Assembly (NCBI GenBank): GCA_038025085.1
Contig: CM076143.1
Location: 10,253,001 to 10,317,000 of the forward strand
DNA from: Tetragonia tetragonoides
Taxonomy: Eukaryota > Streptophyta > Magnoliopsida > Caryophyllales > Aizoaceae
Length of the DNA stretch: 64,000 bases
Direction: 5' to 3'
In this document: piece after piece, positions 1 through 10,956 of the stretch
Numbering within the stretch: the stretch's first letter is position 1
Layout: each line of letters starts with the position of its first letter
The notes under the pieces: model-generated
Seen by the model: the letters and a program-made list of their open reading frames with translations, nothing else
Told to the model about the DNA's origin: nothing
Databases searched by the model: none
Translations under genes and position numbers: made by a program

Positions 1-1
1 T

Positions 2-1963
2 GAAGGTAAGAAGGAAGAACCAGTAGCATCAAGTTCGAGATACAGAAGGGGGCCTTATAATCTGCCAACTCAAGGGGCAGGAAAATCTGCGGAAATCAGC
101 AATATTGTCTCATCCACAGCATTTCAGCTTACTCAAAGACGAGAATTCACCCCTTTAGGCATGTCGCTAACACAAGCCTTTGAAAAACATATCAAGACGA
201 AAATGATCCAACCATTAGCACCAAGGCCACCACCACCACTAAAGCCCAATCAGAACCCGAACGACCATTGTAAATTTCACCAGTATTCTGGGCATACCAT
301 TGAGTCATGCCTAGCTTTGAGGCATAAAATCCAAGATCTCATTGATGAAGGGAAGCTCACTATCAATACTTTCAAAATCAGCTCCAATTCCCCAAACATC
401 ACAAAGAACCCTTTACCCAATCACCAGGAAAACCCAGTGTTGGCGATATCTCTCGCTCTATCAACTTCCGATTCGACAGAATTGATAACAGTTGCATCTC
501 CCAGGATAATGGAAATGTCTTTGTCTCCCAATTCAAAAGCTTTGATTGTGGATTTGTCCACCAAACCTCAAGTGATCTTAAAGCCTATTAAGCTCTTTGA
601 AGTGAAAGATGAATTATTCTCCAGTTTATGTGCAACATTCCAATGTGATGGAGGGTTCTTAATGATTGATCAGGAGGCAGAAGAAAAGGATGTTTCGGTC
701 CTTAGCATTATAGAGAAGAATGGTTCGGGTTACATCCCTCAGTTTGCACGAGCTGTATGTTTACAGGATCTTCCAGATAATGATGAAAGCTCTATGGTAG
801 CACATTTAACACGAACCGGAAGACATTTTAAACCTGCACATTTGGAGGATGAAAATTCCTTAGAAGCTTTGCGCCGCAAAGAGAAAGGGAAAGAAGTGGT
901 GATAGATGATAATGTGGATGATGAAGCCATTAAAAGAATGAAAGAGGTGAACTCTAACGTTTCCATTTGGAAATTGTTAATGACTTCGCAACCACACCGG
1001 TCTGCGGTACTCAAACATTTGAATAAGGTGGCAGTAAGCTCAGATATTTCTCCGGATGAAATGGTTGGCCTAGTCCACGGATCCTCTCAAGTACTCCAAT
1101 TCTCTGACAGAGATCTACCAGAAGATATTGATCACAATCACTCTCTCCACATTACCGTGGAATGGAATGGTATGAAAGTCCCTCGCGTATTGATTGATAA
1201 TGGGTCAGCAGTGAATGTTTGTCCTTTTCGAGCTCTCCAGAAACTGGGGTTCTCCCGGGATCATCTTGAACCCTCGACTCAAGTAGTTCGAGCATACGAT
1301 AATGAGAAGAGAAATGTGATGGGGACAATCAAGCTACCCCTTGAATATGGACCGGTAGTCCAGGATGTGGAATTTCTTGTGATCGATATACCTGCTTGCT
1401 TCAACCTTCGGTTGGGCCGACCATGGCTTCACCAGTCAAGAGCCATTGCTTCCACACTTCATCAGAAAGTGCGATTCCAAAGTCCCCACGGTGTGATCAC
1501 ACTTAAGGGAGATCCAGAGGTTATGACTATTGCATCCACCAGTGAGCCGATATTACACTTGGATGAAGAGTTTGGGGACAGATTTCATGGTTTCTTGATT
1601 GGAGCTATATCAGGAGAGGATGGTGATTATCATTTTGACAGATTGGAAGAATTCCTCAACGGAGCAGGATCGAGTTCATGCTCGAGTGAAGGAAGTACAT
1701 ACTCTAGCACGGGTAGTGGTGGTCCAGTTAAACTGCGAGAACCCTATATCCCGAGCTATGATTCTGATCTAGAGTTGCTCGCTGCAAAAGAGAAGATTGA
1801 TACTGAAGGGTTGATCTTGATTCCGGGACTCCGTATGCCACAGAATGTGAAAATTCCCGAATTTACAAAGTTTAACGGGAAAGGTGATCCCCAGACTCAT
1901 TTGAAATATTTCGTGCATGAGTTGCATCCTTTGGAGATTACTGAGGAGTTTTTCACTTATTAA
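2..1963 (+). pseudogene. Tat-lineage Ty3/gypsy gag C-terminus and aspartic protease (broken polyprotein)
   Basis: The reading frame is already open at base 2, so the true start lies left of the window; the first ATG is at 161. Residues about 30-70 of the ATG-initiated frame hold a proline-rich linker and a zinc-knuckle-like C-x2-H-x4-GH-x4-C motif (CKFHQYSGHTIESC) followed by LRHKIQDLID, as in Tat gag C-termini. Around residue 345 the retropepsin signature IDNGSAVNV appears, then GRPWLHQ and STLHQK, typical of plant gypsy proteases. The protease would release Gag and Pol products from the polyprotein. The last 75 residues (from about 1740) are not protease linker but the start of a second gag core, and the frame ends in TAA after EEFFTY at 1961-1963. 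It is a fragment of an inactive element. Confidence 0.85.
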
Positions 1964-2650
1964 TTCAAGAAGAGATTAGAAGGAAGAGCCAGAGAGTGGT
2001 ACTTCAATCTGGTGCCTTATCAGCTTGGTTCGTGGCAGAATCTGGCAACTGCTTTCATTGATTGGGTGAATGCAGGATCAAGTGATATAGCCGAGAAGCT
2101 GAAACTCGAGAATATGGAACAATTATCTGGAGAGTTATTCGCGATGTACATTGCCAGATGGAAGGAACAATGCAAAAAAGTGCTTTATTTGCCGACGTTG
2201 AGAGAGAGCCTTATATGGATTGTAAAAGGATCGAAGGAACCTTACTTCACGGAAATGAGCCGAAAAATGTACTATAAGTTGGAAGATCTAGAGGCTCACA
2301 ACTATGCTCTGGACCTCGCGAAGATTAAGTCTGTAAGACAAGTTTCTGATCCGTACAGTCACTACCCGAAGGATATGATTGCTCCGCAACCCCAGGCACC
2401 GCAGGTCCCTTGACCTCCATGTCAACTTGAGCCATTCCACAAACCTTTGAGTTACATATTCGGGGGGCTCATGAGCCAAGGGTTGATAACTCCATTGCCT
2501 CGACCACCTCAAAGGCCATCGCCTCGTACGAACATCACTCATCCATGTTGTGACTATTGTGGGAAGTTCTCGCACATGATCGACCACTGTCTCCTCTTGC
2601 GTATGAAGATTGAAGAGCTCATCAGCAAAGGAATGATCCTTGTTCAGTAA
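1740..2650 (+). pseudogene. Second gag core plus zinc knuckle, misplaced after the protease
   Basis: Reading continues after the TAA at 1961-1963 in the same frame as FKKRLEGRAREWYFNL, then QLGSWQNLATAFIDW, the conserved core of plant retrotransposon Gag (the F..R..L.G.A..W motif). A TGA interrupts it at about 2412. From 2447 a further piece carries a second zinc knuckle, CDYCGKFSHMIDHC, followed by LLRMKIEELISKG, a diverged copy of the knuckle region near base 270. In Tat elements gag comes before protease and is present once. Here a gag core and knuckle lie between protease and G-patch, so this is a duplicated or recombined segment. Two stops break it. Confidence 0.75.
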
Positions 2651-2753
2651 GCGGAAGAAGTTGCAATTGCCCAATTGCCCGGGCACGTCCGAATAAAGGG
2701 GCAATTAGGATAAGTCTCTTTCAGAACCAATAATTGTGTTAATCAACAGGCCA

Positions 2754-2867
2754 GAACTACGTATGGTCTGATCCCCATGAATCAATGTGCCCTCTTATCA
2801 ACTCTGATTAGAAACACTTGAATTCACCTGTACTTGGGGTACGTAGGCAGCTCATTTGAGTTCGACC
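2754..2867 (+). ncRNA. Putative pseudoknot RNA motif, copy 1
   Basis: Arms, in order: CTACGTA (2757-2763); GGTC (2765-2768); TGAT; CCCCA (2773-2777) paired with TGGGG (2835-2839); TACGTAG (2840-2846) pairing with the first arm; a hairpin AGCTC/GAGTT (2849-2853/2858-2862) with an ATTT loop; then GACC (2864-2867), pairing with GGTC. The first and second helices interleave, so this is a pseudoknot. It lies in the untranslated spacer between the misplaced gag piece and the G-patch ORF. The structure is inferred from comparing five copies in the window; the function is unknown. Confidence 0.55.
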
Positions 2868-2932
2868 AATCAGGAAGTAAATCTTTTCGTCACCCATCTA
2901 GGAAGTAAACCTTTTTTTAAGCACTTGTAACA

Positions 2933-3046
2933 GAACTACGTAACGGCCTGATCCCCCATAGGACTTAATCATCACTTTTGACTATGTATTAGACACACAT
3001 GTATGCACATGCACAGGGTACGTAGGCGCTCACTTTGAGCTCGGCC
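2933..3046 (+). ncRNA. Putative pseudoknot RNA motif, copy 2
   Basis: Same architecture as copy 1: CTACGTA (2936-2942) with TACGTAG (3019-3025); GGCC (2945-2948) with GGCC (3043-3046); CCC (from 2953) with GGG (3016-3018); hairpin GCTCA/TGAGC (3028-3032/3036-3040). Relative to copy 1 the second helix changed from GGTC/GACC to GGCC/GGCC, which keeps pairing. An A-rich tract follows. Confidence 0.5.
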
Positions 3047-3049
3047 GAA

Positions 3050-3500
3050 ATAAACAAAAAAAAAAAAAATAGAAAAAGAGAAAAAAAAAAAAAACAGAAA
3101 TCTCTCAGTCAGTAGGAAGAACTACGTGGACCTGATTCTCCAATGCACCTTTTCAAAATATCCCATATTTTCGAAAATGATGTTTGCACGCATTGGAGAT
3201 ACGTAGGCAGCCTTCGGGTGCGGTCCAACCAATTTATCAAAAAAAAAAAAATGAGAAAAAGCAAAAAAAAAAAGAGAGAAAAGCAAAAAAAAAAAAAAAA
3301 GAGAAAAAAAAAAAGAAAAAGCAAAAAAAAAAAGGAGTGGAAAGCTTTTAAGAATGTCGAGAATTGGTTATTTATTTATCTTTGTTTGACTTGGAGGAAA
3401 AATATCAAAAAGATTTTATTTTCAAATAATCAAGGATTTTTCGGGAAAGTCCATTTTTCAAAAAAACATGCTTTTTCAAAAAAAAAAAAAAAAAAGAATT
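3050..3500 (+). repeat. A-rich tracts (A-runs with G or AG interruptions)
   Basis: Runs of 9-18 A separated by G, AG or GAG occupy 3055-3095, 3240-3333 and 3478-3495. They make spurious lysine-rich ORFs on the plus strand and phenylalanine-rich ORFs on the minus strand. Similar A-runs follow motif copy 4 at 12410-12470, so the tract seems tied to the motif within this element family. Confidence 0.8.
3119..3226 (+). ncRNA. Putative pseudoknot RNA motif, copy 3
   Basis: CTACGTG (3122-3128) pairs with TACGTAG (3200-3206) through one G-T wobble. GACC (3129-3132) pairs with GGTC (3222-3225). The inner stem is the longest of all copies: TCTCCAATGC (3137-3146) with GCATTGGAGA (3190-3199), a perfect 10-bp inverted repeat ending exactly where the TACGTAG arm begins. 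The small hairpin has a TTCG tetraloop (3213-3216). Long A-runs follow. Confidence 0.55.
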
Positions 3501-3513
3501 TTCTTTTAATCAT

Positions 3514-4903
3514 GTGATTTTGATGTCTCCCATGATAGTCTTGCATTTGTGCACATATGTTCATACCTTCCACAAAAAGAGCCCTCATTTCTCCTTATTG
3601 CCCAGGAATCAGATGTCGAACTCCACAGCCAAATCAGCCTCGCTACCTGCTACCAGCCATCCGGCCACCTGGATCATGAGTGCTGATTCACCAGGGGCAA
3701 GAATGATGTTGAAAATGGGACATGTACTAGGAACCATCCTTGGAAGGAATGGCCGAGGCATTAAGGAGCCTATCTTACCGATGGACAACAGAAACCAAGT
3801 TGGGTTAGGGTACAATCCATATGTCAGCCAAGGGGCACCGAAGGCTATCTCCAAGACGCTGAATGGGCAGTTTGTGCAGCCAGGACAGAATGAACTCTAC
3901 TATGGCTTTCCGGAGCCGTGGCTAGAATCAAAAGGACAGAGAAGACTCCCAGGTCCTAAGATTTTCTTCAATGATGTTGAGGTGTATGATCCCGAGGATT
4001 GTCAGAAATTGAAAGATGAGGGAAAGGAAGTTGATTGGGTTGAAAATATCCGATACAGAGTGCTGAACCAACTTTTCAAGACGACCGATTTTAATGACGA
4101 TATATTCGATCCCACTGATTTGATCGAATCAAAGCACATTGTGAGGAAATGGAGCTATGAGCACAAGGGTAAAGAAGGAGGGCAAGAAGTGAAGATCTAT
4201 ATGGGCAACCATCCACCTGAACCAATATCCAGTAGCCCAAATACATCCACCACTTCAGAATCATCAACCGAACAAAATACCAAGCCAGATCACTTGCTGG
4301 GCCCAATATCTGATGAGTGTGAGACTGATGAGTCCATCACTTCCACCATAGAATATCCCTCGTCGGATGACCTGTCCGATGTTGAAAATACCCATCCTAT
4401 CCTTCTCTCTGAACATATTTGTGCACAAGAGCTTGATTTTGATCATGATGCATCATCATATGACAATGAGTTACCACAAACATGCATATCACTGATTGAA
4501 GAGTCCATAATAATAAACATTGGCTCAAAAGAAAATAAAAAAGAAGTTAAAATTGGGTCATCTCTGTCACTTGAAGAGCAAGAGTCTTTCACTGAGCTGT
4601 TGAGAGAGTATGTGGATGTATTTGCATGGTCTTATGCCGATATGCCGGGTGTTGACCGCAATATTGCCGAACACCGTCTTCCTTTGCTTCCTGATAGCAA
4701 GCCAAAGCAGCAGAAGCTCCGTCAAATAAAATCAGAGATTGGTCACAAGGTTAAAGAAGAAGTTCAGAAGCAGATTGATGTTGGATTTCTACGGGCTGTA
4801 AAGCACCCAGATTGGCTGGCGAACATTGTTGTTGTTTCCAAGAAAGATGGTCGAGTAAAAATGTGTATCGACTTCCGAGATTTGAATGCCGCTTCACCGA
4901 AGG
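3514..4903 (+). pseudogene. Tat pol N-terminus: G-patch domain and start of reverse transcriptase
   Basis: The G-patch lies at about 3690-3810: ARMMLKMGHVLGTILGRNGRG, then VGLGY, with the spaced glycines of the RNA-binding domain known from Tat-lineage Pol. A long acidic linker follows. From about 4580 the RT starts: LLREYVDVFAWSYADMPG, then VVVSKKDGRVKMCIDFRDLN, containing the first part of the RT palm. The frame is cut after DLNAASPK by the nested element at 4904 and resumes at 9354. Only the first ~30 residues from the ATG at 3514 look unrelated, so the natural Pol probably entered this frame from further upstream rather than starting here. Confidence 0.85.
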
Positions 4904-5257
4904 TGTAATACCCCGACTATTTACGTTATTTTCAGAAAATAATTTATTATTATCTAAAGTACAAATAATTATTTGATTTGTATATTTAGTTGTAAATGTT
5001 TATGTGTGTATTTATTTTGGCTTTTAGAAAAAAAAAAAAAAAAAAAGGCTTTAGAAGTCTAAACCGACTTCAACTCTTCCACCGTTCTTTTAAGTCGATT
5101 CTCCTTCTTCTTAATCTTTTAGCCTTACTTCCCTTTCTCTGTTTTTGGGGAGCCCGTATATCACCATCACCATCTTCTTCGTTCTTTCTCTTTCTCCTAA
5201 AACTCGACTGCCATGGATGCTACTTTGCTGTTGATTGAAGAAATTCGTTGTCATCTA

Positions 5258-5297
<40 letters not shown>

Positions 5298-6995
5298 GGG
5301 TGTCTTTTCTCTCTCCTCTCGGTTGCGGTTTTATTCGAGAACCACGCCCCTGTTCTGCCTTTGATCGACGCTGCTGCTGCTGTCTTTTTCCGGTCACCGT
5401 GTGGTGGTGCCGTCTTGCACCACAAGTACTCAATCAATTGGTTTGATTCCAGAAAACCCTAAACTCCAAATTTATTTGTTTCAATTTCTGATTTTTAGGG
5501 GTTTGATTATTAAGTTCTGATTTGATTATATATGCATATATGCTAGATGATTGAATTGGAGAGATTTTGATGCGTAATTGTTTTGGAGCTCGATTTAGAG
5601 GTAACCCTTTCTATTCGGTTGGAGATGGATATTATTTTCTCTTTTATGTGGAAAGGATGCTTAATATGTGAATTATTATTTGTTGAATAATGCTTTCAAA
5701 TTGCTATAATTGTGGTGGTTGTTGATGCTGTAATTGTGTTGTTTGGTCAGATTGCTATGTCAGATTTTTATATAGCTAGTTTGTGCTAATAGGACTTGCA
5801 CTAAGTTTATTGATATGGGTAATTACTAATTAGAGTACAAGTTAGGAGGTGGCAGTATTGTTAACACTAGATATGGAGTTTTCAAGTTAGATATACGCAG
5901 ACCATGAACTGAGATATATGATTCATTGAGGAACCCGTGCCATATTGAGTTGTACAATTTCTAACCAGAATGGCTGTTTGTTATGGCAATGAGATTATGA
6001 GAACAAATTGATTTTGAATATTGATATTGGTTTGAGGCTCGTAAGTTATTAACTTTATTTAGTTCTAGACATGTGGGCAAGTAGCTTAAGACGTTGACTC
6101 TTAGGTGATGAGCAGTATTTTATGAAATGGTTACATGGTTATGAGAATTTGTTCGAGAGTGGACATTTGAGAGCCTGCGAGCTATGTTATGAGTTATGGG
6201 GCCTATGGCCGAGTTATGGAATGGTTTTGTTTTTGCAGTTTACCGCCAGTTCACTTCCCACATTGTCGAGGCTAGGAGCTAGTGACTGAAAGCAATTGGC
6301 ACACTTGTTTGGTTTTGAGCTAGTACGATGAGCTTATGGGATTAGTTTTAAGAGGTCTTAGTTACCTATCTTTAAAGGCTTATGCTTATGTTAAGGTCTC
6401 GTGACCTGAGTTGAATTTTGTTGTTTATATCTTTAATTTATAAATTGAGTTATGATTATATGTTTCGATAGAATGTTTGGTTACTCAGCAAAAGCTGATT
6501 GGTTGCTTTCTTTGCTACTTGTGTTTGTTGTCCATTTTTCTTTAATGGTGGGCCTATGATGAATCCATACGAAATTCCTTTGTATGGGGGAGTAGATTGG
6601 AATATTTGCAGGTTAATTGTTCGTGAGGTTAATTGTTCGTGAGGATCTCTTGTGCTAGTTGGACAGTTGGACTCAAAGCTGTCAAGAAGTTTATTGTTTT
6701 GTCATTTATTTTCATTTGATGTAATAAAGAGATTGATTAAAGTTTATTGGTTTATTGTTGGGAGTTGTAATCGTCCGCCTAGCACTCATTCTTGTGACTG
6801 AGTGCGGCAGTGACTCCCTGGATTTGTTAGAAGTCTTCCGCTGTTGTTTTTGATATTATGTTGTTTAGACTGTATAAGCAGGTTTTTATTAAGTCGATAA
6901 CTTGGGATGCCTATTTACAAAGGAAACTTTGCCCGATTTTTGGCATGAGTTTATTCATTTTATTTATTTATTATTTAGAAAAATTCAGGGTGTCA
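4904..6995 (+). repeat. 5' LTR of the nested element
   Basis: It begins TGTAATACCCCG at 4904 and ends GGGTGTCA at 6995, just before the primer binding site. It contains a (CT)n microsatellite near 5263-5292 and a 5'-UTR-like GC-rich stretch near 5340-5420. Short ORFs inside (4996-5462) arise from these low-complexity tracts and are not genes. Confidence 0.85.
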
Positions 6996-6998
6996 AAT

Positions 6999-7009
6999 TG
7001 GTATCAGAG
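6999..7009 (+). other. Primer binding site (initiator tRNA-Met)
   Basis: TGGTATCAGAG lies three bases after the LTR end and is complementary to the 3' end of plant initiator methionine tRNA, the usual primer for plant LTR elements. The expected next C is A here. Confidence 0.8.
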
Positions 7010-7265
7010 AGGGTTTGGTTTTGGGTGACGCGAGTATCTTCATATGCTTGCGTCTGTCTTAGTGTCTAGTGTCCATTGCTTGGTGTCAACTTATGCAATG
7101 TGCTAAATGCATATGTGCTCAAGGGGAATTATGTGCTCATATGATTAACTTTTGCATGATCAGCTTGTTATGGATTGTTTTAGTAGGCCATAACCCACAC
7201 GTCTTGTATTGTTCCTTGTGTTTGCTAGCATCGTTGTTTAAGTGATTTTTGGGGACAAAAATCTT

Positions 7266-7280
7266 TTTAAGGGGGGTAGA
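7266..7280 (+). other. Polypurine tract of the nested element
   Basis: TTTTAAGGGGGGTAGA directly precedes the second LTR, which starts at 7282. This is the plus-strand priming site. The interior between primer site and this tract (7010-7265) has no substantial ORF. Confidence 0.8.
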
Positions 7281-7281
7281 A

Positions 7282-9353
7282 TGTAATACCCCGACTATTT
7301 ACGTTATTTTCAGAAAATGATTTATTATTATCTAAAGTACAAATAATTATTTGATTTGTATATTTAGTTGTAAATGTTTATGTGTGTATTTATTTTGGCA
7401 TTTAGAAAACAAAAAAAAAAAGGCTTTAGAAGTCTAAACCGACTTCAACTCTTCCACCGTTCTTTTAAGTCGATTCTCCTTCTTTTTAATCTTTTAGCCT
7501 TACTTCCCTTTCTCTGTTTTTGGGGAGCCCGCATATCACCATCACCATCTTCTTCGTTCTTTCTCTTTCTCTCAAAACTCTACTGCCATCGATGCTACTT
7601 TGCTGTTGATTGAAGAAATTCGCTGTCATCTCTCTCTCTCTCTCTTCTTTGTTTTGGGTGTCTTTTCTCTCTTCTCTCGGTTGCGGTTTGTTCGAGAACC
7701 ACGCCCCTGTTCTACCTTTGATCGACGCTGCTGCTGCTGTCTTTTTCCGGTCACCGTGTGGTGGTGCCGTCTTGCACCACAAGTAGTCAATCAATTGGTT
7801 TGATTCCAGAAAACCCTAAACCCCAAATTTATTTGTTTCAATTTCTGATTTTTAGGGGTCTGATTATGAAGTTCTGATTTGATTATATATGCATATATGC
7901 TAGATGATTGAATTGGGGAGATTTTGATGCTTTATTGTTTTGGAGCTCGATTTAGAGGTAACCCTTTCTATTCGGTTGGAAATGGATGTTATTTTCTCTT
8001 TTATGTGGAAAGTATGCTTAATATGTGAATTATTATTTGTTGAATTATGCTTTCAAATTGCTATAATTGTGGTGGTTGTTGATGCTGTAATTGTGTTGTT
8101 TGGTCAGATTGCTATGTCAGATTTTTATATAGCTAGTTTGTGCTAATAGGACTTGCACTAAGTTTATTGATATGGGTAATTACTAATTAGAGTACAAGTT
8201 AGGAGGTGGCAGTATTGTTAACACTAGATATGGAGTTTTCAAGTTAGATATACGCAGACCATGAACTGAGATATATGATTCATTGAGGAACCCGTGCCAT
8301 ATTGAGTTGTACAATTTCTAACCAGAATGGGTGTTTGTTATGGCAATGAGATTATGAGAACAAATTGATTTTGAATATTGATATTGGTTTGAGGCTCGTA
8401 AGTTATTAGCTTTCTTTAGTTCTAGACATGTGGGCAAGTAGCCTAGGACGTTGACTCTTAGGTGATGAGCAGTATTTTATGAAATGGTTACATGGTTATG
8501 AGAATTGGTCCGAGAGTGGACATTTGAGAGCCTGCGGGCTATGTTATGAGTTATGGGCCCTATGGCCAAGTTATGGAATGGTTTTGTTTCTGCGGTTTAC
8601 CGCCAGTTCACTTCCCACATTGTCGAGGCTAGGAGCTAGTGACTAGAGCAATTGGCACACTTATTTAGTTTTGAGCTGTACGATGAGCTTATGAGATTAG
8701 TTTTGAGAGGTCTTAGTTACCTATCTTTAAAGGCTTATGCTTATGCTAAGGTCTCGTGACCTGAGTTGAAATTCGTTGTTTATATCTTTAATTTATAAAT
8801 TGAGTTATGATTATATGTTTCGATAGAATGTTTGGTTACTCAGCAAAAGCTGTTTGGTTGCTTTCTGTGCTACTTGTGTTTGTTGTCAATTTTCCTTCAA
8901 TGGTGGGCCTATGATGAATCCATACGAAATTCGTTTGTATGGGGGAGTAGATTGGAATATTTGCAGGTTAATTGTTCGTGAGGTTAATTGTTCGTGAGGA
9001 TCTCTTGTGCTAGTTGGACAGTTGGACTCAAAACTGTCAAGAAGTTTATTGTTTTGTCATTTATTTTCATTTGATGTAATAAAGAGATTGATTAAAGTTT
9101 ATTGGTTTATTGTTGGGAGTTGTAATCGTCCGCCTTGCACTCATTCTTGTGACTGAGTGCGGCAGTGACGCCCTGGATTTGTTAGAAGTCTTCCGCTGTT
9201 GTTTTGGATATTATGTTGTTTAGTCTGTATAAGCAGGTTTTAATTAAGTCGATAACTTGGGATGCCTATTTACGAAGGAAACTCTGCCCGATTTTCGGCG
9301 TGAGTTTATTCATTTTTATTTATTTATTATTTAGAAGAATTCGGGGTGTTACA
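7282..9353 (+). repeat. 3' LTR of the nested element
   Basis: A 2,072-bp direct repeat of the LTR at 4904, starting TGTAATACCCCG and ending GGGGTGTTACA. It matches the first LTR throughout, with a shorter CT microsatellite near 7629-7645. Its similarity to the first LTR points to a fairly recent insertion. Confidence 0.85.
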
Positions 9354-10298
9354 GAATAACTGCTTCCCATTACCACAAATCGACATGTTGGTCGATAATA
9401 CAGCGGGACATGCTATGTTCTCGTTCATGGATGGATTTTCAGGATACAATCAAATCCTTATGACTTTAGAAGATCAGATCAAGACATCCATTCATCACCC
9501 CCTGGGGCACGTATTGTTATAAGGTCATGCCTTTTGGTTTGAAAAATGCCGGGGGCACCTACCAACGAGTTGCAACGACGATTTTGCATGATCTAATTCA
9601 TGATATTGTTGAGGTGTATTTGGATTATATGATATTTAAGAGTGGTGCTCGGGAGGATCACTTTTCCTCGCTGAAAATATTCTTTGATCGTATCCGAAAA
9701 TTCAATCTGAAGCTCAACCCGCAGAAATGTGTGTTCGGAGTTACATCTGGTAAACTCCTGGGACTTTGTTATTAGCTAGAGGGGCGTAGAAATTGATTCT
9801 GACAAGGTGAAGACTATTTCTGAGTTGCCACCACCGAGGACGGAAAAGGAAATCCGAGGTTTTCTGGGAAGAATTCAATACATCAGCAGATTCATTTCTC
9901 AGCTAACCTCAAAATGTGAACCAATTTTCAAGCTGCTCAGGAAGGGCACATCCCATCAGTGGAATGATGATTGCCAAAAGGCATTTGAAATAATGAAGAG
10001 ATATCTGGCGAAGCCTCCAATTCTGGCACCCCCACAACCAGGGAAGCCCTTGATATTGCACCTCACAGTGTCCGAAACAGCTATGGGGGCATTTCTGGCT
10101 CAATATGAAGAGGGAACGAGAAAAGAAGTGGCTATCTACTATCTGAGTAAGAAGCTTCTCGAGTACGAGACTCGATACAATCCTCTGGAAAAGACATGCA
10201 TATCCCTAGTATACGCAACAAGAAAATTGAAGCAACCTCCAAGCTCACACCACATACCTCGTCTCAAGATTGGACCCCATCAAGTACCTATTCGATAA
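9354..10298 (+). pseudogene. Tat reverse transcriptase (continued) and RNase H
   Basis: RT resumes as IDMLVDNTAGHAMFSFMDGF in frame with the piece ending at 4903. A frameshift occurs near 9500-9525 at the TPWGTYCY block, and a second at about 9770 after the SGKLLG block. The catalytic YVDD box reads YLDY at about 9618, so the second active-site aspartate is lost. From 9807 (KTISELPPPRTEKEIRGFLG) the connection and first RNase H domain follow, ending near the YNPLEKTC block. A third frameshift near 10250 moves the reading to the next segment. The element cannot make active RT. Confidence 0.85.
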
Positions 10299-10944
10299 AC
10301 CAATCACGAGCGAGAGGATTGCTCGTTGGCATGCTTTGTTGTCAGAATTCGACATCCAATGTTTGAATCAGAAATCTATAAAAGGGCGAGTGCTAGCGAA
10401 TGTTCTGGCAGATGGGCCCATGTCTGAAGAAGAATGTGACGATACAGTTCCTGATGAACACATTCATATCATACAAGAAGACAGATGGAGGATGTATTTT
10501 GACAAAGCTTGCAACAAATGGGGCAATGGAGTCGGAGTGCTCTTGATTAGTCCAGAGGGATTGCATGTACCATTTTCGGTCAAGTTGGATTTCCCGACCA
10601 TGAACAATACAACTGAATATGAAGCTTGTATCTACGGTGTAAAGGCAGCCTTGGCGGCAAGGGCACGACGCCTCACAGTATATGGAGATTCAAATCTCAT
10701 CATTTCCCAAACCATAGGGGCATGGAGAGTCCTGGATGAACGACTACAGATGTACACTGATTGCTTACAACAGTTCATTCATGCTTTAATGATATCACTT
10801 TCAGACACTTGCCCAGAGAGCAGAACACTTTTACATATGCATTGGCCAATCTGGCAACCACTCTGGTTTGGGAAGGAGAAATTCGATCTTAGACCATCAC
10901 TCTGGAAGAACGGCACGAGCCTGCCATATCATGTGATCATGTGA
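10270..10944 (+). pseudogene. Second, archaeal-type RNase H of a Tat element
   Basis: After the link MDPIKYLFDKPITSERIARW, a second RNase H fold starts near 10487: WRMYFDKACNKWGNGVGV, then TTEYEACIYG, then YGDSNLI. These give the D, E and D of the RNase H active site, although the usual FDGA has become FDKA. Two tandem RNase H domains are a hallmark of the Tat lineage. The frame drifts after about 10790, where the sequence no longer matches the family, and ends at 10944 before the integrase. Confidence 0.8.
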
Positions 10945-10956
10945 ATCTAATTACAG

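Larger units (their letters stand above)
4904..9353 (+). mobile_element. Nested LTR-only retrotransposon (two 2.1-kb LTRs, 286-bp interior)
   Basis: The insertion splits the RT of the surrounding Tat element exactly within a codon. It starts TGTAATACCCCG and ends CGGGGTGTTACA. The two LTRs are nearly identical over their whole length, with scattered substitutions and short indels. The interior has a primer binding site and a polypurine tract but no gag or pol. Flanks are GAAGG on the left and GAATA on the right. The expected uninterrupted target (AAG GAT AAC TGC) fits a GAAGG target duplication whose right copy lost three bases. Terminal sequences resemble Tekay/Del chromovirus LTRs, so the element probably moved using proteins from a related autonomous element. 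Confidence 0.85.

Noticed and set aside
3109..3517. Lys-rich and Phe-rich ORFs
   Set aside because: They are translations of the A-tracts.
4306..4336. CTGATGAGTCC, resembling the hammerhead ribozyme core
   Set aside because: No CGAAAC partner or third stem nearby, and it lies inside a family-conserved acidic Pol linker frame.
5213..5462. Several short ORFs repeated at 7486-7803
   Set aside because: They lie in the LTRs of the nested element, are driven by CT runs, and differ between the two LTR copies.
4899..9358. A perfect target duplication around the nested LTR element
   Set aside because: Flanks are GAAGG and GAATA. A GAAGG duplication with a 3-bp loss on the right is plausible but not shown.
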